Below are positions 15,873 to 26,800 of a DNA stretch of 58,433 bases, in pieces. Made by a program: the position numbers and the translations under genes. Below the pieces are notes generated by a model, which worked only from the letters and a program-made list of their open reading frames with translations, was not told the origin of the DNA and searched no databases. Source of the DNA: JAGDZR01 sp049115695. GTDB taxonomy: Bacteria; Bacteroidota; Bacteroidia; Cytophagales; Cyclobacteriaceae. Position 1 is the first letter of the stretch; each line of letters starts with the position of its first letter. The stretch spans positions 1 through 58,433 of the forward strand of contig JAGDZR010000008.1 in assembly GCA_049115695.1 (NCBI GenBank). Reading direction: 5' to 3'.

Positions 15873-16643
15873 TTATCGGCCCATCCAACCGCCATCTACC
15901 AGCATGATTGATCCATGCATGTAAGCTGCGGCCTCAGAGCATAGGAATACGGCTGGTCCGGCAAAGTCCTCTGCTTCACCCCATCTTCCAGCTGGTATTC
16001 TCGACAAAATCTGCTCCGATCGAACAGCATCGTTTCTCAATGCTTCTGTATTATCAGTACTGATATATCCAGGTGCAATAGCGTTCACATTAACACCCTT
16101 GCCAGCCCATTCATTTGCAAATGCCATTGTCATTTGACCAATAGCTCCTTTACTAGCTGCATATCCGGGCACTGTAATACCTCCCTGGAATGTCAATAAT
16201 GAAGCCGTGAAAACAACCTTTCCATTACCCCTTGCCACCATGTCTCTTCCAAATTCACGAGTGATAATGAACTGGGCATTCTGGTTTACTTCGATCACTT
16301 TGTCCCACATTTCATCAGGATGCTCTGCAGCCGGTGTTCTCAAAATGGTACCAGCATTGTTGATCAAAATGTCAACCTGAGGGTGATTGGCCTTAACCTC
16401 TTCAATAAAAGTATAAACGGCTTTCCTATCAGAGAAATCACAAGTGTAGGCAGTGAATTTTCTACCTCTTGCTGCTACTTCTTGCCCAACTGCACTTCCT
16501 TCTTTTTCCAGTGAAGCACTCACTCCAATTATATCAGCTCCAGCCTCAGCCAGACCAATAGCCATTGCTTTACCAATACCCCTCTTACAACCAGTTACGA
16601 TGGCTACTTTACCATCCAATTTAAAATTATCTATAATGCTCAT
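15873..16643 (-). CDS. short-chain dehydrogenase, KduD-like
   Basis: Classical SDR of 256 residues. Cofactor motif TGxxxGIG at 17-24, NNAG at 95-98, catalytic S148, Y161 and K165. The sequence is closest in style to 2-dehydro-3-deoxy-D-gluconate 5-dehydrogenase (KduD), including the GxISTDNTEALRND segment and the C-terminal LVDGGWMGR. In an anhydro-L-galactose pathway such an enzyme could reduce 2,5-diketo-3-deoxy-L-galactonate to 2-keto-3-deoxy-D-gluconate, after oxidation by the neighbouring Zn-alcohol dehydrogenase. That reaction is inferred. It lies 5 bp downstream of the ADH gene. Confidence 0.9.
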   Translation of the reverse strand: MSIIDNFKLDGKVAIVTGCKRGIGKAMAIGLAEAGADIIGVSASLEKEGSAVGQEVAARGRKFTAYTCDFSDRKAVYTFIEEVKANHPQVDILINNAGTILRTPAAEHPDEMWDKVIEVNQNAQFIITREFGRDMVARGNGKVVFTASLLTFQGGITVPGYAASKGAIGQMTMAFANEWAGKGVNVNAIAPGYISTDNTEALRNDAVRSEQILSRIPAGRWGEAEDFAGPAVFLCSEAAAYMHGSIMLVDGGWMGR

Positions 16644-16648
16644 GCTTA

Positions 16649-17671
16649 TTATTTGCTTTGACAGTCAATTAAATATTTCATCCCTGCAGGATTGTTGTCG
16701 ATTTCCTCGAAAACAGACTGGATCTCATCAAGTGAACTCACTTTGGTGGTAAGTGTATCAAAAGGCACAGCGCCTGAAGATGCTATTCTAATTGCCTCCT
16801 CATAATCGTCCTCCTCGTACAATCTAGCTCCCAATAGTTCTATCTCTGACCAGAAAAACTTGAACAGGTCAACTTTCTTTTGCTCTCCACCATGAATGGC
16901 GACCATGACAATTCTGCCTCGCACATTCACCACATCGGTCATGGTCTGAACACCAGGTTGTGAACCAGACACCTCAAATGCACAGTCGATCATTTTCTCA
17001 TCGGTAATCTCAGATACCCTGGACAGCACATCCTCTTTGATCGGGTTGATCACATTAAAACCAAATCCGGCCAGCATCTCCAGACGAGTTTCATTCACCT
17101 CTGAAACGATTACATTGGCGCCCTTTTCTTTAAGGACGAAAGCGATTAATGTGCCAATAGGTCCGCCACCAATCACCATGCAATTCTCACCAGTCTCAAC
17201 GCGACCAATTTTCACATCGTGACAAGCAACAGCTAAGGGCTCAATAAAGGCTCCATTCTGTAGAGACAATCCTTCTGGAAGATGATGCAAGGTGTATGCC
17301 GGTACAGTCCAATTTTGTTGAAATGCTCCAGCTGAGTCAATTCCAATGAATTTCAGATTTTTTCCAACATGAGTATGGCCCTTATCAAACGGATGTGGTT
17401 CTCCAAATTTCAATGGTCGAACAGCAACCCTGTCACCTACTTTAACATTGGTAACTCCTTCTCCCACTTCTGCCACAATTGCCGACGCTTCATGACCAAC
17501 CGTTTGAGGGGGTCCGACACGCTGATCCATTACTCCATGATAGATGTGTACATCCGTGCCACACACACCACAGTAGGCTACTTCAAGTCTAACCTCTCCC
17601 GCACCTGGTTTTACTACCTGGCCTTCTCCTATGGAGAACTTTCCTTTTTCCTGATAAAATGCTGCCTTCAT
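16649..17671 (-). CDS. zinc-type alcohol dehydrogenase (candidate 2-keto-3-deoxy-L-galactonate 5-dehydrogenase)
   Basis: Medium-chain dehydrogenase of 340 residues. Catalytic zinc ligands are visible as C37 (CGVCGTD), H60/E61 (GHE) and E144 (IEPLAVACH), and the nucleotide-binding GGGPIG lies near 168-173. The four-cysteine structural-zinc lobe normally found around residues 90-110 is absent; that stretch reads FGEPHPFDKGHTHVGKN. Placed with a KduD-like SDR in an anhydro-galactose locus, it probably oxidises C5 of 2-keto-3-deoxy-L-galactonate. L-threonine or sorbitol-type dehydrogenases are alternative family labels. It lies 23 bp after the GH2 gene and 5 bp before the SDR gene. Confidence 0.9.
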   Translation of the reverse strand: MKAAFYQEKGKFSIGEGQVVKPGAGEVRLEVAYCGVCGTDVHIYHGVMDQRVGPPQTVGHEASAIVAEVGEGVTNVKVGDRVAVRPLKFGEPHPFDKGHTHVGKNLKFIGIDSAGAFQQNWTVPAYTLHHLPEGLSLQNGAFIEPLAVACHDVKIGRVETGENCMVIGGGPIGTLIAFVLKEKGANVIVSEVNETRLEMLAGFGFNVINPIKEDVLSRVSEITDEKMIDCAFEVSGSQPGVQTMTDVVNVRGRIVMVAIHGGEQKKVDLFKFFWSEIELLGARLYEEDDYEEAIRIASSGAVPFDTLTTKVSSLDEIQSVFEEIDNNPAGMKYLIDCQSK

Positions 17672-17694
17672 TCTCTTATTTACATTAAGCTATG

Positions 17695-20268
17695 TTATAT
17701 CTTATTTTTTGATGGATTCACCACCGACAGTTTCACCTCTGCTGAAGCTAAACCTTCTGAGCTCGCCGTAATCGTTACTTCCGAAGCATTGCTATTTGCC
17801 TGAACGATAATAATGGCTCTCCCCTGACTGGTAATGATACTGTTAGATGCATGTGGCTGCACATTATCAGCCGCACCGTTATCAACCCCTAAGAGACGAA
17901 CATCTCCGCTAATATCAAAGGAAACCCTTCGCTCTTCCGTCTTCACTGATTCTCCGTTTGCATCGACGATTTGTACTTCAACATGTGCCACATCATACTG
18001 ATTGGCCATTAACTGAGAATCATCCACCTTGATCTTCAACTCCGAAGGAGCAGAAGCAGTTTTGATGACAGTAGAAACTTCCTTGCCTGATTTTAATCCT
18101 TTGGCCACTAACTCGCCTTCAGCGTATGGGACTGCCCATTTATAGATATGATCCTCAAATTGTTCTAAACTCCTTTTACCTAAAGATGCTCCATTTAAAA
18201 ACAGTTCAATCTCCTCACAGTTTGAATAAGCCTCAACAATGATCATTTCATCAGCTCTATAATTCCAATGGTAATTCACATCCTGCCAAAACCATAATGC
18301 ATGCTTCCATGCACCTGGCCTTTTTTCTACCGCCAGGCCAGTCTTTGGATCTCTCTTAAATTTAGACCGATCTTCTTTTTGAGTAGCCAGGGTTATGATT
18401 GGCTCTTCTTTCCATAGGGATTTCATCATGTAAAATGAACCTTTTGGAAATCCCGCTACATCCAACAATCCTGACGGAGTTGCTTTCCTTGGGTATTGAT
18501 TGTGAGATTCACCCATGTAGTCAATTCCTGTCCAAAGAAACAACCCGGAGATAAATGGTCGTTCTGCTACTGCTTTCCACTCATGCCACTGTCCGAGGTT
18601 TTCCGTTCCCATGATCGGCTTGTCCGGGTAGTTTTCATGTCCATAATCATATAGCACACGTCTATAACTATAACCCACCACATCCAATGCAGCTGAATAA
18701 CCAGTTACATGGCTTGCTGATGGTAAAATACAATTTGCCGTAATCGGTCGAGTCGTATCAAGTTCCCGTGTCCAATCTGCTAACTTTTGTGCCGTTTTGG
18801 CTAGTTCATATTGTGCTGGTGGGTATTCATTCTGACGCTCGTTGATCTGCTCGGCTGTAAGAGGTGGCAATTCCCAAAAGTAATTGCCTTTCCAGTTCAT
18901 ATTGAAGTAGCCCGTAATATTTCTGTAACGAGGGTGATAGGTCCACTCGATTTCATTGCCAATGCTCCACTGAAAAATTGATGGGTGATTGCGATGCGCC
19001 AGCACCACAGATTTCAAATCTTTCTCTGCCCACTCTTGAAAATAATCTGCTGACCCACGAGAATGATAATCATCATGTCTTTCTTCCTGATTCCACCTTT
19101 TATCTTTTGGGTAATCCCATTCATCGAAGAATTCGTCCTGAACGAGTATGCCTAGTTCATCGCAAAGGTCCAAGAACTCCTGGGAAGCAGGATTGTGAGA
19201 AATACGAACAGCATTAACTCCTCCATCCATAAGTGTTTCCAATCTTCTTTTCCATACGCCCTTAGGTACCGCAGCTCCCACTAAACCTCCATCATGGTGC
19301 AAACAAACACCCTTTATTTTCATATTTTCTCCATTGAGAAAAAATCCATTGTTTGCGTCGAACTTAAAGTCTCTCACCCCAAATTTTGTTTCATATACAT
19401 CTACCACTTCTCCTTCTTGCTCGATAGTGGTTACAGCCTGATACATGTTGGGCGCTCCTACACTCCAAAGTTCGGGTGAAGAAATGCTGGTTGAAGAAAT
19501 AAACACTTCTTCACTTTGAGCTGCAAGTGTTTTGTTTTCCGAAATAACGGCTACCTGCTCTCCGTGCTGGTCATATATCTTGGTAGCAACTGTAAACGCC
19601 TCCTGATTAGGTCTTTCGTTGATCACCTGTATTTGAATTCGGACTTGTGTAGATTGGGTATTCACTTCTGGAGTGGTAATAAATGTCCCCCATATCGGGA
19701 TAAACAGTTTTCGGGTATTGATAAGTTTTACATTTCTATAGATTCCTGAACCAGAATACCATCGACTATCTACATATCTGCTACGATCAACCTTTACGGC
19801 AAGGACATTACTTTTTCCGTCAGCATTTAATTGCTCTGTGATATCATAATAAAATGGTGAGTAACCATAGGGGTGAAAGCCCAGCTTCTCTCCATTTATC
19901 CATACGTCGGCGTTGTTGTAGATCCCATCAAACAAGATGAATGTTTTCTGATCATCACTTACTGTCTGATCGAATGTCTTGCGGTACCAGCCAATGCCAC
20001 CAGGTAAATAGCCAGTGGCTCCATCGGTCTTGACGGTATCATAGTTTTGAGCAATACTCCAATCATGGGGAAGCCTAATCGTTTCCCAGTCACCATCATT
20101 GACATTGATTGCGCTTTCAGCCGTGGAAGAGGAGTCCTGGGTCAGCAGAAAATTCCATTCATTGTTAAAATCCAAAATTCGTTGAATTTCCTCAGATGGC
20201 TTTCCCATTTGACTCCATATCAAAAAGCCAATCACAATCCCACCCATTCCTATTAATCCCTTTTTCAT
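17695..20268 (-). CDS. GH2 family beta-galactosidase
   Basis: Exported glycoside hydrolase of 857 residues with an N-terminal hydrophobic signal or anchor (IGMGGIVIGFLIW). Order: sugar-binding jelly roll (about 30-195), Ig-like domain, TIM barrel with the acid/base in WSIGNEIEW (about 438) and the nucleophile Glu in PIMGTEN (about 553), then Ig-like/DUF4982-type C-terminal domains. In agar and porphyran loci GH2 enzymes remove terminal D-galactose from oligosaccharides with a galactose non-reducing end. No T9SS tail, so it is probably periplasmic. It begins a new transcript: 277 bp separate it from the GH86 gene, and this gap holds a motif also found upstream of SusC (see 20338-20387). Confidence 0.9.
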   Translation of the reverse strand: MKKGLIGMGGIVIGFLIWSQMGKPSEEIQRILDFNNEWNFLLTQDSSSTAESAINVNDGDWETIRLPHDWSIAQNYDTVKTDGATGYLPGGIGWYRKTFDQTVSDDQKTFILFDGIYNNADVWINGEKLGFHPYGYSPFYYDITEQLNADGKSNVLAVKVDRSRYVDSRWYSGSGIYRNVKLINTRKLFIPIWGTFITTPEVNTQSTQVRIQIQVINERPNQEAFTVATKIYDQHGEQVAVISENKTLAAQSEEVFISSTSISSPELWSVGAPNMYQAVTTIEQEGEVVDVYETKFGVRDFKFDANNGFFLNGENMKIKGVCLHHDGGLVGAAVPKGVWKRRLETLMDGGVNAVRISHNPASQEFLDLCDELGILVQDEFFDEWDYPKDKRWNQEERHDDYHSRGSADYFQEWAEKDLKSVVLAHRNHPSIFQWSIGNEIEWTYHPRYRNITGYFNMNWKGNYFWELPPLTAEQINERQNEYPPAQYELAKTAQKLADWTRELDTTRPITANCILPSASHVTGYSAALDVVGYSYRRVLYDYGHENYPDKPIMGTENLGQWHEWKAVAERPFISGLFLWTGIDYMGESHNQYPRKATPSGLLDVAGFPKGSFYMMKSLWKEEPIITLATQKEDRSKFKRDPKTGLAVEKRPGAWKHALWFWQDVNYHWNYRADEMIIVEAYSNCEEIELFLNGASLGKRSLEQFEDHIYKWAVPYAEGELVAKGLKSGKEVSTVIKTASAPSELKIKVDDSQLMANQYDVAHVEVQIVDANGESVKTEERRVSFDISGDVRLLGVDNGAADNVQPHASNSIITSQGRAIIIVQANSNASEVTITASSEGLASAEVKLSVVNPSKNKI

Positions 20269-20337
20269 TTCATTATTCGTATAAATTCTGGTTTCATCGC
20301 ACGGAATTCAGCCTGTCATTTTCAACTTTTAAAATTC

Positions 20338-20387
20338 TCAATTGGACTATTGATACCTCAAAAGCTGGACTAGACAGAAACTGTACA
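20338..20387 (-). promoter_or_regulatory. candidate operator/promoter module upstream of GH2, shared with SusC
   Basis: CTAGACAGAAACTGTACA (20370-20387) is identical over 18 bp to 36259-36276. On the gene strand it reads TGTACAGTTTCTGTCTAG, with a central ACAG-TTT-CTGT dyad. A second dyad TCAAT-N6-ATTGA lies at 20338-20353; its counterpart TCAAT-N7-ATTGA is at 36240-36256. The 18-bp block is 102-119 bp upstream of the GH2 start. The remainder of the 20269-20545 gap is AT-rich without a gene. No terminator was recognised for the GH86 transcript. Confidence 0.6.
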
Positions 20388-20545
20388 TTTTACTACTTCA
20401 GTGAAAAAAAACTATACATATCTTCTTTTGACTATTACTATTCGATTGCCTATCAATAACTTATGTATTAATCCAATAATACATTCAATTGAAACCGCTT
20501 ATAAATGGCTCCAACTAGGTGTGATGTCCATCAAATGAGTATTGT

Positions 20546-23500
20546 CTATTCATGTTTAATCAGTTTAATTTTTTTCAAATCATCTCCTTGCCGAAGCTCA
20601 ACCAAATACAATCCCTGGTTTAATTCTCCGATGGAGACTGAATCAATGCTTTCAAATTTTAACGTCTTACAAACCCGACCTAAAGTATCCCGAATGATCA
20701 TTTCATATGCCCCTGCTCTTAAACCTTGAAAAATCACTTTGTCCTTTACAGGATTGGGATAAAAAATCACTTCCGAACTTTCCATTCCAAGAGGCTCTGA
20801 CAGTACAGTTAAAGGAAATACCAGATTATAATTCTCTTTTTCGATCTCGGCTTTAATGGTGGTTTTACCTAATCCAACGGCCTCAAGCACTCCCGTCCTG
20901 GAGACTTTTGCAATACCGATGTTAGCAGTGCTCCAAACAAGGTTATGGTGCGTAGCATTGTTTGGGGTAATAATCGCATCGAGCTCAACCACATCTCCCA
21001 ACACCATGAACCTCGGCAGGTTGCTAATATCAATGGTGTCCACATCAATCTTGTATAAGGAAATGCTGAGACTATCTCTAATAGCTTCATTATCCTTAGA
21101 AATACCTGTGACAACTACTTCACCTGGTAATTTTCCGAAAAGTTTTCCATCAACATTTACAGAAGCAATTTCTGAATCACTTGATGACCACTTTACATCC
21201 TTAATTGTCGCATCATCAGGTGTGAAAATAGCTTTCAAACTCATGGTCTCTCCCACTTCCAAACTGTCTGCGTCAGCTTCCAAAGACATGCTTTCTACAT
21301 TGACTTTGCCTGCTACGTATGGCCACTCCGTGCATCCAAAAGTCTGCTCTGTCCAATCAGAATCTGTCGGTCTGATGTAGGCTGTGACCCTGGCAGAATC
21401 CCCAGGGATAACCTGTTCATTCATAAAGACTGTGACATCAATTTCTCCTTCTCCAAATGGTAGATCAATGATTGCGCTACCCTGCCAAACAGCGGGATCT
21501 TGTCTGACATCCACCACGAGTGTTTTATTTTCACCAGCCACATATTTCACCGTGAACTGATAATTCTGCTGACTCTCAATCGAATCCTTTGGTAAAAAGC
21601 TACAGTCCATCCAATCATCGACCGTCGTACGTACCTTTATCAAGGTGGTATCAGTATATGCACCATCTTCAGTAGTGACCACAATGTAGGCGTCCCCTTC
21701 CGCTTTGGCAGTGACTAGTCCATATGAGTCTACGGTAGCTACTCCAACATCAGTACTTGACCATGTGACTTTTTTGTTTCCGGCTGAGGCTGGTTCCACT
21801 GTTTCGGTTAATTGGATAGTACCATCAATCGGTAATAATTGACTTTCCCTGTTTAAACCGACACCTGTAACCGGGTCACCGGCACTACGACCAGGCATTG
21901 TACTGTAATTGAATACACGCAAAGCAACAGAACTGACATGACCGCCAGCATCATTGAAGGTTACCGATATTTTATTATTAGTTGTTAGGTATTCATAAGG
22001 AACAGGTATATCGATCACACCAAAGAACGAACCTCTTTGGGCTTGATCACCCCCCATGAAATTAGCAGGCACAAATACTTCCTTATCATTGACCAATACC
22101 TTAGGTCTAAGCGATCGTCCGTGATCTCTTCCCAGTCCTAATCGGAGCATCGCCTCTCCCGTATTGGAAGTTGTCACTTCATTGACGTTAAAATTAATGG
22201 GACTGCCCGCTGTGATGGGTTGTAAATAGGAGGTGGCATAATATTTTGTCTCCTGCTTAGATTCATCGATTGTCAGATTACTACCAAAAGTGTACTCAAG
22301 GATCATGGTCCCCTCCGCATCAATCTTAAATTTTGCTGGTTCGGAACTAAGCTCCTGCTCATCAATCACCCCCTGATCCTTTGCATCGTTTAAATGATAA
22401 TGCTTCACTTTCAAAGAAGTCAATGCTGTAGCCGATTTGTCAGCAATCGAAATAGTAATATCTTTTGCTTCAAAATAAAGGTTATTTAATATCACGTAAA
22501 CCTTACTTCCATCTACATATGCATCTACCTGGATATCCGGGTCGATTGACTTAATATCCACGCGGGTTCCTTTTACTTCCGACCACAATTCATAAAAATG
22601 AACGATATCTGTATACACCCATTCATCGCCTTCTTCCCCTTCTCCTTCTTTGGCTTGTCGCATTAGTCTGTGATTGTAGGGTACACCTTCTTCACGTCCC
22701 CACTCGGCTTTCAAAACATTGAAGGGTATGGCCTTGTTGATAATATCGGGCCTACTCATGAAATGCATCATCTGTGCATTCGAAGACTTGACATGCAACC
22801 AATCTCTGTATGGGGTCCATGGATCTTTTGCATAGTCGTGCATTTGCGCACCATATTCAGAGATCATAAGTGATTTGGTATGGCCCAATTTCAACAGACT
22901 GTATTGCTCCAGCATGTCCATTGTTGCTTCGATATTGCTTCCCTTTCGGTAATGTTGTTGTCCTCCGTTAATAGATGGCCAGTCGTATAAATGAATGGTC
23001 CAAAAATCCATTTGATCACCCGACATATCAATAAACCGCTTCCAACGATCCTCCCATCTACCGAAATTGTCCTTTTCAAAATCTGGGAACGCAGTACAGT
23101 AGCCACCGATAAGAATGGTATTTCCAAGCACTGACCTAATACCTTTTGCAGCACCGTTATGAAACCTAAAAATCTCCTCTGGGTTGCTTTTCGTTGAAAT
23201 GTCGTATAGATGCCACATGGGTTCATTGATCACCTCTATCCATTTTGGAGCAGGTTGCCCATCACCGCCGAAATGGTTTTTAATGTAGTGGCCCATATAT
23301 TCCCCTGTTGCAAATCCAAAAGGATGCTCATCAGTATCTTCCTGAGAAAAAGCCCAGCCTGCCGCAGTAGTCTCCTCATCCGGCCAGAATGGATGAAGTT
23401 GTGCAGCAATGATCAGATCGTTGCGTGACTCATAAGTCTTATAAATGGTACTGTTTTGATAGTTTTCTCTGGTTGTGGCACCTTTTTCAGCAATGTGAGT

Positions 23501-23824
23501 TGAATCTGCAAACCCCGGTCTTCCAGAGTCTTCATTTAACTGATTAGATCTTATGGCACCAGTGATCGGCCCGGTATTTCGCCCCATATACACATCCAAT
23601 CTATTGAGAAAATCATCGCGTAGATCATCTACGGCATTTGTCCCCATATCCCAATCAGACTCAATTTGGTCAGAATGAATGGTGATGAATTTCTTCCTAT
23701 CAAAAGACTCAACTCCACCAACGGTGTGTTTATGGTTGACATTCACATCTATTTTGATTGATTGGGCTTCTCCAAAGCAAAGAATCAAAAGTCCAAATAT
23801 CAATATGGTTCCCCTTCGAATCAT
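20546..23824 (-). CDS. GH86 beta-agarase/beta-porphyranase with Big_2 domains and T9SS tail
   Basis: Secreted endo-hydrolase of 1,092 residues. A signal peptide (ILIFGLLILCFGEAQ) is followed by a GH86 (beta/alpha)8 barrel over about 20-500, with the acid/base Glu in IEVINEP (about 200) and the nucleophile Glu in MISEYG (about 320). A beta-sandwich part follows to about 660, then bacterial Ig-like Big_2 repeats (motifs such as VTWSSTDVGVATVDSYGLVTA, read at about 690-720, and WSSSDSEIASV), and a C-terminal T9SS sorting domain beginning FYPNPVKDKV. It would cut agarose, methylated agarose or porphyran on the cell surface. Which one cannot be decided from sequence, but no sulfatase is nearby. 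Its ATG overlaps the TGA of the haloperoxidase-fusion gene upstream (ATGA), so the two are translationally coupled. Confidence 0.9.
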   Translation of the reverse strand: MIRRGTILIFGLLILCFGEAQSIKIDVNVNHKHTVGGVESFDRKKFITIHSDQIESDWDMGTNAVDDLRDDFLNRLDVYMGRNTGPITGAIRSNQLNEDSGRPGFADSTHIAEKGATTRENYQNSTIYKTYESRNDLIIAAQLHPFWPDEETTAAGWAFSQEDTDEHPFGFATGEYMGHYIKNHFGGDGQPAPKWIEVINEPMWHLYDISTKSNPEEIFRFHNGAAKGIRSVLGNTILIGGYCTAFPDFEKDNFGRWEDRWKRFIDMSGDQMDFWTIHLYDWPSINGGQQHYRKGSNIEATMDMLEQYSLLKLGHTKSLMISEYGAQMHDYAKDPWTPYRDWLHVKSSNAQMMHFMSRPDIINKAIPFNVLKAEWGREEGVPYNHRLMRQAKEGEGEEGDEWVYTDIVHFYELWSEVKGTRVDIKSIDPDIQVDAYVDGSKVYVILNNLYFEAKDITISIADKSATALTSLKVKHYHLNDAKDQGVIDEQELSSEPAKFKIDAEGTMILEYTFGSNLTIDESKQETKYYATSYLQPITAGSPINFNVNEVTTSNTGEAMLRLGLGRDHGRSLRPKVLVNDKEVFVPANFMGGDQAQRGSFFGVIDIPVPYEYLTTNNKISVTFNDAGGHVSSVALRVFNYSTMPGRSAGDPVTGVGLNRESQLLPIDGTIQLTETVEPASAGNKKVTWSSTDVGVATVDSYGLVTAKAEGDAYIVVTTEDGAYTDTTLIKVRTTVDDWMDCSFLPKDSIESQQNYQFTVKYVAGENKTLVVDVRQDPAVWQGSAIIDLPFGEGEIDVTVFMNEQVIPGDSARVTAYIRPTDSDWTEQTFGCTEWPYVAGKVNVESMSLEADADSLEVGETMSLKAIFTPDDATIKDVKWSSSDSEIASVNVDGKLFGKLPGEVVVTGISKDNEAIRDSLSISLYKIDVDTIDISNLPRFMVLGDVVELDAIITPNNATHHNLVWSTANIGIAKVSRTGVLEAVGLGKTTIKAEIEKENYNLVFPLTVLSEPLGMESSEVIFYPNPVKDKVIFQGLRAGAYEMIIRDTLGRVCKTLKFESIDSVSIGELNQGLYLVELRQGDDLKKIKLIKHE

Positions 23825-26800
23825 TCCCCAATTATCAACTTATAGGACATCTGTCCATATTTTAAAATGTAAATCCCTGGTGATAGTTCGCTGTTGCTTT
23901 GCAGGACCATCTTCTTACCGTTCTCATCGTGATCTTTCAACAGAATATTGTGTCTTTTTCCTTGTAAATCGATCAACACCGGGTCTCCCGTTTTGGGACT
24001 TGAAGTGGTCAGCGTGATCAAATCACCCGGTCTACTAGGATTAGGATAAATACTGCCCGGCATTGTGCTTTCTTCCCGAGTAGACAAAAGGCGACCGTCA
24101 AAATATTTTGTGGCCATATTGAATGCATCAATGCCCACTTTCTCACCAATCAAACGACCAGGAATATCATCTGCAGGTGGATGAATACCACCCCAAATAC
24201 GTGATAGGCTGCATTGGTCTGATGCGTCGCGATAGGTCGCCCATTGTAAAACCACGTTGGTGCTTGGCCCTTTTTCGAATACCAGGAACTCATCCTTTAT
24301 AGCAACAAATTCTCCCATTCCGCCAGGGAAATAAGCAGAACCGGTTATCAATGTCATCACCTCTGCTGCTGCTCTTGAAAAAGTAGAATGCCCCGACACA
24401 TATCCTGCAAATGGTGGCGTCACAAAGCTTGGTCGCTGATATGGCCACCAGTTTTCTGCCAAGATCCAACCAACACCAGCTTCGTCAGTCTCGGCATTTT
24501 GGATGTAGTCATGTCCTCTCCAACTCTTTACCTTGATTTTACCAATATTTCGACCATCACTACCTGCCAATACGTCTCCCTCTTTAACCAATGCGATGTA
24601 TCCATCGACCAGCGGAATACCGGCTTGATTGTAATTGAGATCAGAAGGATCAGTGCTCTGTCCTCGATCCGCCATATACCTAATGGCTGAAATAGGTCTT
24701 ATGTAATCGTACCAACCCTTAATCCCCCAGGCAGAAATGGCTGCATCATGCATAGCACCACCTAGTGTAAAATATGATTTCACATCCCATTCCAGATTAT
24801 CAACTACTTCTTTTCCGGCAAATTTTCTTTCAAATTCAGGGTGATCACTTACATAGTTGAGCAATGTAAACCAGTGCCCCGGTGGTGTCTCGCTATCGGG
24901 ACCATCTGCCCAAAACTCCGCCAGTACTCTTGCATAATCTCCTCGTGGCACCATTTGAGTTGCGTATGGTTCATTAGTAATGGGATTAATGTCATGTCCT
25001 TGCCCAATATCTCCTCCCTCAAGGTGATTGTAAAAGCCATTGTAATTGCTCCAATTTTCAGGCATCTGAGACAAATCAATGTTGCCAATAGAAGCTGGTG
25101 AAATGTCCCACATGACTCCATCTGTCGGATCGAGGTGTGCTCCCCATATAGAAACCAGTGAAAAACCCCATTTGTAAAATTCGTCTGTATCTGATGCACT
25201 AATTGTATCTATCATTGGAGGCAAACCCGGATCGTGATAAACCTGATAGCTGTCACCATCTCTGGAAAAGCGGGTCATATTTTCTTCAGACAAAGCAAAA
25301 GGTCTTACATTGCCCCACTCCGGACTTAAAAACTCTGGTGTGCTCGCATTGATCAAATTCCCTGATTGATCAATGAACTCCACTAGTTGTAGTGGTTGCC
25401 ACCTATTCGGATCTTCACACAATGGATTTCCGGAATAGCTTGGAGCCAAAGGAGTATTTGTGGTCTCGTAATAGTTATTACTATAGCCCTGTACTTCTCG
25501 CGCGCCATCTGTATAGCCATAGTTGATCATTAGTTCCGCTACATAATTACCAATGGCAGCATTATCACCCAAGCTATAATCAGTGCTTGTCACTCCAGGA
25601 TCAAGTCCTAGCTGCGTCATGAGTTGCAGCATCAGCCACTTTGTAGACACGTGACCCGGCGAATCATCAAACCTTGACTTCATTACCTTGAACATGGCAT
25701 GGCTGATTGCCTGCTCCAATCCCGTTTTCTTTTCTTCGTCACTCTTCTCTTCCAGGACTTCCAACAACTCTGCATAGTTTTCTTCAGTCAAAAAAGTCTT
25801 ACCAGACTGATTGTACAAAGCCCATAAATCATAGATCACCGCACTGGTATGAAATAAGTTTCTGGCATGCACAGTTGGCCTGGCATAGTCCTTTCGTATT
25901 GCCTCAAGCAAAACTTCGTTCCAAAGTCGTGCAATGGAATAGTCTTGATTTCTTAAGCCGCCTTCAAACGTCACCTCTTTAATAACTATCTCACCAAAGC
26001 AGTCCCCTTTTTCTTGGACAGATACTTTTCCATCTGCTGAGATACCCCATTGTACTGTAATCTCATTTGTTCCCTGACCGCTAAGAATACTCCCATCCTC
26101 TACGTGCCATTCATAGGTATGATCACTTTGATTCGGATAAGTATAGGTCGCAACAGCATACATACCAGACTGCTCAGGTCCTGAAATTTCACTGGGAACC
26201 AGATAGGTACATGATCCATCATCTGAGGTCGCTAGTGGATTATAGCTACATGAGTTTGGGTCAGTGCATCCACTAATCTTATTACTCTGTAGTGACTTCA
26301 ATTCATAGCCATTTCCTTCAACTACACTTATGGTCTTGTTAACAGGTAAGTCAAATAAAGAATCCACCTCTCCAGAAGGCCAATGAAGAATCAACTCCTT
26401 TATCTCTGAAGCCAAACCTGTACCAAAATGAACTGGCTGCAAACTTTGTGACATAAATCCAACTCCAGTATAAAAGGCTACCTGCTTGAGATCGTGATTG
26501 TCGACCAGTATAATGTGTGTCCCTATGGCACTCCGATTAGAAGTAGTCCCATTAAGCTCCACTTTTACCCAATTGACATTAGTGCTGCTTTGGTTTGAAA
26601 TCGTATTGTTTTCATAAAATGTAGGGTCATCTCTCCAACTTGTATTAAATACATCCAGATCACCATCGTGATCATAGTCAAAAAGTTCAAAGGCATAACT
26701 GTTTGTGTAGCGATCAAACCCCTCAGCTACAGTGTTGTCAACAAAGGAAAACGATCCTGTTTCCAACTGATTTTCGAAGAAATGATCCTGGTGATATCCT

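Noticed and set aside
20856..21380. 174-residue plus-strand frame opposite GH86 Ig-like domains
   Set aside because: Shadow of the Big_2 repeats; no start context or domain, and the minus-strand gene is clearly real.
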